Shown here: in pieces, positions 1-6,200 of the stretch | Layout of the letters: each line of letters begins with the position of its first letter | How positions within the stretch are numbered: position 1 is the stretch's first letter | Origin: an uncultured Lachnospiraceae bacterium | Lineage (GTDB): Bacteria > Bacillota > Clostridia > Lachnospirales > Lachnospiraceae | Length of the DNA: 6,922 nt | Assembly: GCA_910586025.1 (NCBI GenBank) | Contig: CAJUIO010000145.1 | Coordinates: 1-6,922 of the forward strand | Reading direction: 5' to 3' | Translations under genes and position numbers: made by a program | The notes under the pieces: model-generated | What the model saw: only the letters and a program-made list of their open reading frames with translations | Databases searched by the model: none | Told to the model about the DNA's origin: nothing

Positions 1-1
1 T

Positions 2-1675
2 TGGCAGACGGAGAAAAATATTCAGGAGGATATGCTGGATAAAATCAACGAGGCGCTGGACGATAAGGCGGTGAAGCTCTCCGGGGCATTGACAGATGCC
101 TTGTCCATTACCCGGAACCATTACAGTAACGAGCTTCTGTATCAATATCTGGATTATGAGTACGGCAGAGATCTGGAATTTCTGATCCAATATCAGGATG
201 CGCTTCGCAGCCTGATTGCCAACAGCGGCTCCTATGTCCAGCAGATCAGGAACACGGTGGTCTATACGGATAATCAAACGCTGCTGAACAGCTCTTATAT
301 CAGAAAGCTGAAGGAAGCGGACAGGGATAGACTGGGGGAGGAGCTGACCTATCTCAATATACAGCCGGTAGACACGGAAATCGGTATCTATCTGAGGGTC
401 GCCCACGAGGATGCGAAAGTCCAGAAGGTGTATGACAGCCGGAGCCTCAGTCTTCTGTGCGAGCTGGACCATTACAGGCAGCATGACCGTTATTTCAAAT
501 TGCTCCGTATGGATATCGAGCTTGGCAGCATGGAGAGCATTCTTCTGGAAAGCAATCTTTTTTCCAACATGATCCTCGGGGACACGGAGGGAAGAGTGGT
601 TGCGGCGGCCAAGGAATATGGAAACGCGGGAGAGATGGGGATATTAGCGTCGCAGGAGGAAAGAGAGGACGGGATGATCGTCCTCTCAAGACCTGTGAAG
701 GGCTTTCCCCTCACGCTGTATGGAATCTATGATCCCCGGGTGATTTCTGAGGAGTTCCGCCAGAGCAGGCGTCTGTCAGTGGGAATCTCGGCAGGGTGTA
801 TTTTCTTTGCGCTGATCTGTATCTTTTCCATCGTGAGCAGTGTCAACCGGCGTCTGCACAGGCTGGTGGTCCTGTCGGAGGAGATTGCCGGCGGGAATTT
901 CGTCCAGATCGAGCTTACCGGGGAGGATCAGGATGAATTCAGTACTCTCGAGAAGAGCATCAACCACATGAGCTGCCGTCTCAAGGAGCTGATTGAGAAG
1001 GAATACAAGGAGCAGATTTTCAGGGCGGAGCTGGAAAAGGAGACAAATCAGGCAAAGCTGCTGGCCCTGCAGGAGCAGGTGAACCCCCATTTTATGTTTA
1101 ACGCACTGGAAAGCATACGGCTCAAGGCCATGAAAAAGGGAGAGCGGGAGACGGCTGCCATGATCAAATATATGGCAAAAATGTTCCGAAATCTCCTGGA
1201 ATGGAAGGACAATATCATAACGCTCCGGGAGGAGATCCGTTTTCTGGATGAATTTTTCCATATCCAGAACTATCGGTTTGAGGATGAATTTTCTTATGAG
1301 ATTGACGTTACCGAGGAGGCTTATGAATGTCTGATTCCCAAGATGCTGCTGCAGCCCCTTGTGGAGAATGCCAGCATCCATGGAGTGGAGGCCGTGGATA
1401 CGGACCGGTGGATATGCGTGAAGGCAAGAGTGGAGGCGGAATGGCTTCGGCTTGAGGTGGAGGACAACGGCGGGGGAATGTCAAAGGAGAAGCTCCGTGA
1501 GCTTCGCAGGATGCAGAGAGGAGACTGCCAGGCGGGAAAAAGCGTAGGCTTATGGAATGTATACCGAAGACTTGTATTATATTATGGAAAGGAATTCCGG
1601 TTTGAGATCAACAGCGTCCTTAAGAAGGGCACTGTCTGCACGATCCTGATACCGACCGGGAAGCGGGAAGAATGA
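2..1675 (+). CDS. YesM-type sensor histidine kinase, 5' end outside the window
   Basis: Membrane sensor kinase that autophosphorylates on histidine and passes the phosphate to the response regulator encoded 3 nt downstream. The frame is open to the left edge, so the gene is 5'-truncated. Residues are numbered here from the in-frame Met at 32. Residues 1-245 look like an extracytoplasmic sensor region. A membrane helix lies at about 249-269, followed by a HAMP-like segment (about 270-323) and a coiled linker. The His_kinase (pfam06580-type) motif QVNPHFMFNALESIR puts the phosphoacceptor at His353. The N box is LLQPLVENASIHG (439-451, Asn446), and the ATP-binding G boxes are EDNGGGM (477-483) and GKSVGLWNVYRRL (502-514). 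YesM kinases normally have two membrane helices around the sensor domain; only the second is seen, so the first should lie upstream. The stop is TGA at 1673-1675. The signal sensed is unknown. Confidence 0.93.
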   Translation, partial: WQTEKNIQEDMLDKINEALDDKAVKLSGALTDALSITRNHYSNELLYQYLDYEYGRDLEFLIQYQDALRSLIANSGSYVQQIRNTVVYTDNQTLLNSSYIRKLKEADRDRLGEELTYLNIQPVDTEIGIYLRVAHEDAKVQKVYDSRSLSLLCELDHYRQHDRYFKLLRMDIELGSMESILLESNLFSNMILGDTEGRVVAAAKEYGNAGEMGILASQEEREDGMIVLSRPVKGFPLTLYGIYDPRVISEEFRQSRRLSVGISAGCIFFALICIFSIVSSVNRRLHRLVVLSEEIAGGNFVQIELTGEDQDEFSTLEKSINHMSCRLKELIEKEYKEQIFRAELEKETNQAKLLALQEQVNPHFMFNALESIRLKAMKKGERETAAMIKYMAKMFRNLLEWKDNIITLREEIRFLDEFFHIQNYRFEDEFSYEIDVTEEAYECLIPKMLLQPLVENASIHGVEAVDTDRWICVKARVEAEWLRLEVEDNGGGMSKEKLRELRRMQRGDCQAGKSVGLWNVYRRLVLYYGKEFRFEINSVLKKGTVCTILIPTGKREE

Positions 1676-1678
1676 GTT

Positions 1679-3199
1679 ATGTATTCGATTATGATCGTGG
1701 ACGACGAGAAAGCCATACGGGAAAACCTTGCGGGAATTATTAATTTTGAGGAATATGGGTTCCGGGTCTGCGGCACGGCAAGGAACGGTGAGGATGCCCT
1801 GGCAAAAATCCCCCAGTGCTGCCCGGACGTGATTTTTCTGGACGTATGCATGCCGGTGATGGACGGGCTGGCTTTCTTGAAAGAGCTTCACAGCAGGGAG
1901 GATGCAGATCTGCCCTATGTGGTTATGCTTTCCGGATACAGTGATTTTGAGTATGCCAGATCCGCCATGCGCTACGGTGCGAGAGCGTACCTCACGAAAC
2001 CCGTGGATGAGGATGAGGTCAGTGCGGTTTTGAGGGAGCTTGGGGAGATTCTTGAGGAGAGGCAGAGGACACTGAAAAGGTCTGACATGCAGGAGCAGGT
2101 AAAAAGGCTCAAGGGGCTCTATCACGGAGGAGACGGGGACAGGACATCGTTTCGGGGGTATCAGATGATGCACTGCGTGATTCTGAAAGAGAATTCCGAG
2201 GAGGAAGAGAACTGGCGTCTGATCCGGGAGCTGGTGGAGGAGAGGCTTTACGGGGGAGAGGCGGCCTTTTGCAGAAACCAGGGCTGTATTCTGAGCTATC
2301 TTGCAGGACCGGAGACGCTGGGGGATTATCAGCAGAGCGTCACGCTTTTTGCGCGCCATCTCCTGCATCATATCAAGAAGAAGGGCATGGACTGCGCACT
2401 GCTTTTTGACAGGGTTCTCTTTGAGCGGCAGGAGAATTCGTTTCGCAGAGATTACGACACCAATCTGTATCATATGCTGACAGAGCTGTTTTGGGGAAAG
2501 GAAGCCATCGTGGAGTGCAGTATGACGGACGCATCCGATTTCTTTGACCGCAGGCTGGACGGAGAAAAGGAATATATCGAAAAAATCCGCAGTGCGGTCC
2601 GGGGCAGAAATGCGGGAGCGCTCCGGGAAGTATATGAGGAGATTGATGAAGCGGTAAGAAGAAAGAAGCTGAATATTATTTTTCTTCAGGAAATCAATTA
2701 CAGGATTTATTACAGCCTGATGGATCTTCTGGATGAAGAGCGGATCGCAGATGTCAGGGTCACGCCGATAGACTTGCGGGATACGTCATGCTTTATGCGT
2801 TATGAGGATTGGAGGGAGCAGCTGTGGAGACAGCTTTCAGCCGTCTATTCCTGCATGGAAAACACGGATTCCGGGGACGGGATCGGAGAGCAGGCGCTTA
2901 CTTATATTCAGCGTCATTTCAGGGAACAGATCTCTCTCAAATCCGTTGCGGATAAGTTCTATGTGAGCCCCTCCTATCTGGGGAGATGTCTGCAGAAGGC
3001 TCTTAAGGGGAGCAGCTTCCGGCAGTATCTGAATGACCTCAGAATCCGGGAGGCCAAAAGGCTTCTGCGGGATACGGATAAGATGATCTATGAGATCGCA
3101 CAGGAGGCGGGATTTACGGAGAGTAAATATTTTATATCCAAGTTTACGGATCTGACCGGAATGACTCCGGCGGAATTCCGCAGAGTGGAAAGCATGTAA
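1679..3199 (+). CDS. YesN-type response regulator with AraC-family DNA-binding domain
   Basis: Cytoplasmic transcription factor, 506 aa, partner of the kinase just upstream. The receiver domain spans about residues 1-125, with the acidic pocket Asp8/Asp9, phosphoacceptor Asp55 in FLDVCMPVMDG, Ser85 in MLSGYSDF and Lys107 in LTKPVD, so all key receiver residues are present. Residues 130-395 form a long middle region that I cannot assign to a domain; such a spacer is usual in YesN proteins. The C-terminus (about 403-506) is an AraC/XylS domain with two helix-turn-helix units: SLKSVADKFYVSPSYLGRCL, then IYEIAQEAGFTESKYFISKF, closing with the typical GMTPAEFR. The start is 3 nt after the kinase stop, with only a weak GGGAAG (1665-1670) 8 nt upstream, which suggests translational coupling. 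Family knowledge says such regulators activate neighbouring sugar-uptake genes; here the likely target is the binding-protein promoter at 3200-3358, by inference. Confidence 0.95.
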   Translation: MYSIMIVDDEKAIRENLAGIINFEEYGFRVCGTARNGEDALAKIPQCCPDVIFLDVCMPVMDGLAFLKELHSREDADLPYVVMLSGYSDFEYARSAMRYGARAYLTKPVDEDEVSAVLRELGEILEERQRTLKRSDMQEQVKRLKGLYHGGDGDRTSFRGYQMMHCVILKENSEEEENWRLIRELVEERLYGGEAAFCRNQGCILSYLAGPETLGDYQQSVTLFARHLLHHIKKKGMDCALLFDRVLFERQENSFRRDYDTNLYHMLTELFWGKEAIVECSMTDASDFFDRRLDGEKEYIEKIRSAVRGRNAGALREVYEEIDEAVRRKKLNIIFLQEINYRIYYSLMDLLDEERIADVRVTPIDLRDTSCFMRYEDWREQLWRQLSAVYSCMENTDSGDGIGEQALTYIQRHFREQISLKSVADKFYVSPSYLGRCLQKALKGSSFRQYLNDLRIREAKRLLRDTDKMIYEIAQEAGFTESKYFISKFTDLTGMTPAEFRRVESM

Positions 3200-3201
3200 A
3201 G

Positions 3202-3237
3202 GCAATATTTGCTCAGAAAGCAATATCCGCTCAAAAA
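3202..3237 (+). repeat. 18-bp tandem near-repeat, candidate regulator operator
   Basis: Two head-to-tail 18-bp units, GCAATATTTGCTCAGAAA (3202-3219) and GCAATATCCGCTCAAAAA (3220-3237), agree at 15 of 18 positions. They begin 2 bp after the stop codon of the response regulator and lie upstream of the binding-protein gene. AraC-family proteins often bind direct repeats, so this is a reasonable operator candidate for the YesN-type regulator. The repeat itself is seen directly; its function is inferred. The second unit ends 61 bp before the -10 box, farther away than a classical activator site touching the -35 region. Confidence 0.55.
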
Positions 3238-3274
3238 CAGGTATAAAAAATGGAACTTTTGGATTGTTTTTGGG
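3230..3274 (+). repeat. AT-rich imperfect inverted repeat
   Basis: CAAAAAC (3232-3238) and GTTTTTG (3266-3272) are exact inverted copies. Allowing two G-U pairs the stem grows to 11 bp (3230-3240 with 3264-3274) around a 23-nt loop. It overlaps the end of the tandem repeat and sits upstream of the -10 box. No run of T follows the right arm, so it is a poor intrinsic terminator for the regulator gene. It could be part of an operator, a weak transcript end, or chance in AT-rich DNA. Confidence 0.35.
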
Positions 3275-3298
3275 AATGAGGAAACATCTTCCTTCCGG

Positions 3299-3304
3299 TA
3301 TAAT
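3299..3304 (+). promoter_or_regulatory. Putative -10 box of the binding-protein promoter
   Basis: An exact TATAAT lies 54 bp upstream of the binding-protein start codon, which would give a 5' leader of roughly 45-50 nt. At 16-18 bp upstream (around 3275-3282) the sequence is AATGAGGA-like and does not resemble TTGACA. A good -10 with no -35 fits a promoter that needs an activator, here plausibly the YesN-type regulator. A short inverted repeat, AGGAA-N5-TTCCT (3279-3293), covers the place where the -35 would be. Confidence 0.55.
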
Positions 3305-3344
3305 GAGTCATAGATTAAGGACTGACATACAATAGGTCCTGGAG

Positions 3345-3351
3345 AGGAAGG
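3345..3351 (+). promoter_or_regulatory. Ribosome binding site of the solute-binding protein
   Basis: AGGAAGG ends 7 nt before the ATG at 3359, and a second purine patch, GGAG, lies just upstream at 3341-3344. It confirms the start chosen for the lipoprotein and fits efficient translation of the binding protein. Confidence 0.75.
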
Positions 3352-3358
3352 TAAAAGT

Positions 3359-5182
3359 ATGAAGTTGAAAAAGTTATGTGCAATTCTTCTGGCATCTTCT
3401 ATGGTGCTGTCACTTGCGGCCTGCGGCGGGTCGGGTTCCGAGCCAAAGCAGGATACGGCGGCGGAAGATACCAAGGAGCCGGAGGATGCGAACACCGACA
3501 CTGCAGATGCGGCAGAAGAGGAGAGCGGTGAGGATACGGCAGGCGATGAGGCCGGTGCGGACGCATCGGGAGAGACAGGAAGCTCGGAGGAGAATTATTA
3601 CGGCGGACTGGTACCTCTGGATGATGCGGACGATCCCATCACCTATACATTTTTCGTGCGTGACCCCGGTGTAGTTCCGGCGGATAACAATCCGGTTATT
3701 CAGAAGATTACAGAGCTTACCGGCGTGACCATTAAGTTTGAGTTCCTGGTAGGCGATCTTGACCAGAAGCTGGGCGTTATGATTGCCGGAGGAGATTATC
3801 CGGACGTGATTTTTGCCGGCGATGCCGGAAGCAAGCTGAGAGATGCGGGAGCATTTATTCCCCTTGAGGAGGAGATTCCCAAATATCCCAACCTGAACGC
3901 TATGTATGGCAATGTTCTGAAATATCTTACACAGGCAGACGGCCATGTTTATGATATGGAAATCTATGGAACTTTCCAGAATGATGTGACAGAGGTTGCT
4001 CCTCCTTTTGAGTGCGCACTTGGATTCTACATTCAGAAAGCGGTTCTGGAGGAGGCGGGTTATCCCGAGGTCAAAACGGTTGATGATTACTTCAAGATCA
4101 TTGAGGATTATATGGCAAATCATCCGGAAATTGACGGCGTGAAGACCACCGGTTTTGAGATTCTTGCAGATGGATGGCGTAACTGGGCTCTTCTCAATCC
4201 TGTACAGAATCTGCTTGGAGCAGGTAATGACGGTGCGGTTTTTGTGAATCAGGACACGCTTGAGACCTCATTCTTCCAGATCAGTGACGACGCTCATGCG
4301 TTTTATCAGAAGCTGAATGAGGAATATCAGAAGGGTGTTATCGAGGCGGAAACCTTTACGCAGAACTATGACCAGTATATTTCCAAGATTACTACGGGTG
4401 CGGTTCTGGGCTTCTATGATCAGAACTGGAATTTCCAGAGTGCACAGGATCTGCTGAAGGCGGACGGAAAATTTGAGCGTACTTATGTGGCTGTTCCCAT
4501 TACCAATCCGGGTGTAAAGGACGGCTATCTGGACAAGAGCAACGGTATCCCCAGCGGAACCAACGGTGTAGGAATTACTGTAAACTGTGAAAATCCTGAC
4601 CGTCTGCTGCGTTTCTTTGACTGGCTCTGCCAGAGAGAAGTGCAGGATTATCTGCAGTGGGGTGAAGAGGGAACTGATTGGGTTTATTCCGCAGACGGCG
4701 GAAAAGAGCTGACACCGGAAAGACGCGCCATTGTGCGTGACACTGCGAGAAAGCGCGACGAGACAGGTCTTACTCTCTGGAATTACTGCCCGAAGTGGCA
4801 GGGTATTTATACCTCCGACGGTATGCCTTGCGGTACCGGTGAATCACCGGATGAATATCTTGCTTCTCAGTCAGATTATGATAAGAGTTTTCTGGAAGGC
4901 TACGGAATCAAGTACCCTGCGGAGATGTTCTCAGATCCTATCGTGAGAGCGGCTTATTATCCGGTATGGGCCCTGACCCTGGAGGACGGAAGCCCGGCGG
5001 CGGTTGCAAACACGAAGATCACGGATGTGACCATGAAGTTTTACCCCAGACTGATTCTGGCAAAGGATGAGGCGGAATATGAGTCCATCTGGAATGATTT
5101 TCTGAAGGAGTTCAATACTATTGATCTGGAATCCTATCAGACAGAGATCGACAGTCAGATCGCTCAGAAGATGGCAAAATAA
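3359..5182 (+). CDS. Lipoprotein extracellular solute-binding protein of a CUT1-type sugar ABC importer (LplA-like)
   Basis: Substrate-capturing component, 607 aa, expected to be anchored to the outer face of the membrane by a lipid. The N-terminus is a clear lipoprotein signal: Lys residues at 2, 4 and 5, a hydrophobic core, and lipobox LAAC with the modified Cys at residue 22. Residues 23-80 form a low-complexity linker of Gly, Ser, Ala, Thr and many acidic residues (19 Asp/Glu between 30 and 79). The folded part starts near residue 94 (PITYTFFVRDPG) and includes NPVIQKITELTGVTIKF (111-127) and MIAGGDYPDVIFAGD (141-155), typical of bacterial solute-binding proteins paired with LplB/YtcP permeases. 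It is longer than the roughly 500 aa of B. subtilis LplA, partly because of the linker. The permeases follow directly, which supports the role. The exact ligand cannot be read from sequence; a sugar or oligosaccharide is the family expectation. Confidence 0.93.
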   Translation: MKLKKLCAILLASSMVLSLAACGGSGSEPKQDTAAEDTKEPEDANTDTADAAEEESGEDTAGDEAGADASGETGSSEENYYGGLVPLDDADDPITYTFFVRDPGVVPADNNPVIQKITELTGVTIKFEFLVGDLDQKLGVMIAGGDYPDVIFAGDAGSKLRDAGAFIPLEEEIPKYPNLNAMYGNVLKYLTQADGHVYDMEIYGTFQNDVTEVAPPFECALGFYIQKAVLEEAGYPEVKTVDDYFKIIEDYMANHPEIDGVKTTGFEILADGWRNWALLNPVQNLLGAGNDGAVFVNQDTLETSFFQISDDAHAFYQKLNEEYQKGVIEAETFTQNYDQYISKITTGAVLGFYDQNWNFQSAQDLLKADGKFERTYVAVPITNPGVKDGYLDKSNGIPSGTNGVGITVNCENPDRLLRFFDWLCQREVQDYLQWGEEGTDWVYSADGGKELTPERRAIVRDTARKRDETGLTLWNYCPKWQGIYTSDGMPCGTGESPDEYLASQSDYDKSFLEGYGIKYPAEMFSDPIVRAAYYPVWALTLEDGSPAAVANTKITDVTMKFYPRLILAKDEAEYESIWNDFLKEFNTIDLESYQTEIDSQIAQKMAK

Positions 5183-5204
5183 AACAAAAGAATAGATAAC
5201 AGGC

Positions 5205-5232
5205 GGATGGGAGGGCGAAGGCTCTCCCATTC
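5205..5232 (+). promoter_or_regulatory. Intercistronic stem-loop between binding-protein and permease genes
   Basis: Positions 5205-5216 (GGATGGGAGGGC) pair with 5221-5232 (GCTCTCCCATTC) as a 12-bp stem with two G-U pairs and a GAAG loop. It starts 22 nt after the binding-protein stop. The sequence after it is TTAACTATAG, not a T-run, so it is not a standard Rho-independent terminator. Such structures behind binding-protein genes commonly protect the upstream mRNA or partly reduce read-through, so that binding protein is made in excess of permease. The structure is seen; its role is inferred. Confidence 0.65.
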
Positions 5233-5246
5233 TTAACTATAGTTAA
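5233..5246. repeat. Perfect 14-bp palindrome
   Basis: TTAACTATAGTTAA is its own reverse complement and begins directly at the end of the stem-loop. As DNA it could be a site for a dimeric regulator; as RNA it would make only a weak 5-bp hairpin with a TATA loop. It also holds TATAGT (5238-5243), one mismatch from a -10 box, but no -35 is visible at the right distance. It ends 20 bp before the permease start at 5267. Confidence 0.5.
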
Positions 5247-5255
5247 TGTAAGAAG

Positions 5256-5260
5256 AGGAG
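5256..5260 (+). promoter_or_regulatory. Ribosome binding site that decides the first permease start
   Basis: AGGAG directly abuts an ATG at 5261, leaving no spacer, but is 6 nt from the in-frame ATG at 5267. Normal Shine-Dalgarno spacing therefore favours 5267 over 5261; the difference is only two residues. Confidence 0.7.
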
Positions 5261-5266
5261 ATGGGC

Positions 5267-6187
5267 ATGAGTAAGATGCAGAAAACCTTAAAAAGATTAG
5301 CAGGGCAGAAGGTATTGTTCTTGATGATACTGCCATGCATGATTTACACCTTTATTTTTTCCTATTATCCGCTCAGCGGGTGGATCATGGCATTTCAGAA
5401 TTATAAGCCGGCAAAAGGGTATTCCGGTTCCACGTTTGTGGGGCTGGATCAGTTCAAGTTCCTTTTTCAGGATATTGAATTCTGGAGAAGTGTGAGAAAT
5501 ACATTAGCCATGTCCCTTATGAACCTTGTCTTCAGCTTTGTTTTTGCTATTGTGTTCGCACTTCTGTTAAACGAGATCAAGTCTCTGGGGCTTAAGCGCA
5601 TTACGCAGACAGTATCGTACCTTCCTCATTTCCTGAGCTGGATCATCGTCTGCTCCCTGGTCTCCAATATGCTCTCCACCAATGACGGTATGGTGAACAA
5701 CTTCCTGATGGCCATCGGGCTGATCGACAAGCCGGTTCTGTGGCTGGGAGAACAGAAGTATTTCTGGTGGGTGACCACCTTCTCCAATGTGTGGAAGGAG
5801 ACCGGATGGAATTCCATCATCTACATAGCGGCAATTTCAGGTATTGACCAGGCCCTGTACGAGGCGGCGGAGCTGGACGGGGCCAGCCGTTTCCAGAAGA
5901 TGTGGCATGTGACTCTGCCGGGAATCCGCTCCACCATCGTGGTGCTTTTGATCATGAATCTCGGATGGGTTTTGAACGCAAGCTTTGAGGTGCCTTATAT
6001 TCTGGGAAGCGGCCTTCTGCAGGACGTGTCCCAGACCATCGACATCTTCGTGCTCAAATATGGTATGAGTATCGGTAACTATTCTCTTGCAACAGCTGCA
6101 GGTATCTTTAAATCGGTTATTTCCCTGTTGTTAGTCTTCGGTACAAACGCCGTGGCCAACAAGCTGGGAGAAAACAGTCTGATGTAA
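5267..6187 (+). CDS. ABC transporter permease, LplB-like (CUT1 sugar importer, first membrane subunit)
   Basis: Integral membrane subunit, 306 aa from the ATG at 5267 (308 aa if the ATG at 5261 is used). It pairs with the second permease to form the channel that takes substrate from the binding protein. Hydrophobic segments lie at about residues 16-37, 77-101, 113-133, 165-192, 222-240 and 270-294, fitting the usual six-helix fold. The N-terminal SYYPLSGWIMAFQNYKP is typical of the LplB family. The cytoplasmic EAA loop that contacts the ATPase is present: EAAELDGASRFQKMWHVTLP (199-218), with Val in place of the usual Ile. The length is normal for the family. The stop TAA at 6185-6187 overlaps the ribosome binding site of the next gene, so the two permeases are probably translated together. 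Which sugar is carried is not visible. Confidence 0.94.
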   Translation: MSKMQKTLKRLAGQKVLFLMILPCMIYTFIFSYYPLSGWIMAFQNYKPAKGYSGSTFVGLDQFKFLFQDIEFWRSVRNTLAMSLMNLVFSFVFAIVFALLLNEIKSLGLKRITQTVSYLPHFLSWIIVCSLVSNMLSTNDGMVNNFLMAIGLIDKPVLWLGEQKYFWWVTTFSNVWKETGWNSIIYIAAISGIDQALYEAAELDGASRFQKMWHVTLPGIRSTIVVLLIMNLGWVLNASFEVPYILGSGLLQDVSQTIDIFVLKYGMSIGNYSLATAAGIFKSVISLLLVFGTNAVANKLGENSLM

Positions 6188-6192
6188 GGAGG
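6186..6192 (+). promoter_or_regulatory. Ribosome binding site of the second permease
   Basis: AAGGAGG shares its first two bases with the TAA stop of the preceding permease and is 8 nt from the ATG at 6201. It is a near-perfect Shine-Dalgarno and links translation of the two membrane subunits. Confidence 0.8.
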
Positions 6193-6200
6193 GGAAAAAG

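Noticed and set aside
24..34. AGGAGGA followed by ATG at 32, looking like the start of the kinase gene
   Set aside because: AGGAGG ends only 2 nt before the ATG, too close for a working ribosome binding site. The frame stays open to the left edge and the expected first membrane helix is missing, so the real start is most likely upstream.
776..1381. 201-codon minus-strand open frame opposite the kinase
   Set aside because: It is fully antisense to the HAMP and catalytic regions, with no recognisable domain.
1577..2473. 298-codon open frame on the minus strand across the kinase and regulator genes
   Set aside because: It lies opposite two well-recognised genes, its product is a Leu/Pro/His/Gln-rich string with no known motif, and it shows no ribosome binding site I would trust. 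It is a shadow of the coding strand.
3410..4123. 237-codon minus-strand open frame opposite the binding protein
   Set aside because: It is antisense to the signal peptide, linker and conserved N-lobe of a clear lipoprotein gene and has no protein family features.
5205..5246. Rho-independent terminator ending the operon after the binding protein
   Set aside because: The stem is good but no T-run follows, and two permease genes with strong ribosome binding sites continue on the same strand, so full termination is unlikely.
5261..5266. ATG at 5261 as the start of the first permease
   Set aside because: It directly abuts the AGGAG ribosome binding site with no spacer; the ATG at 5267 has normal 6-nt spacing.
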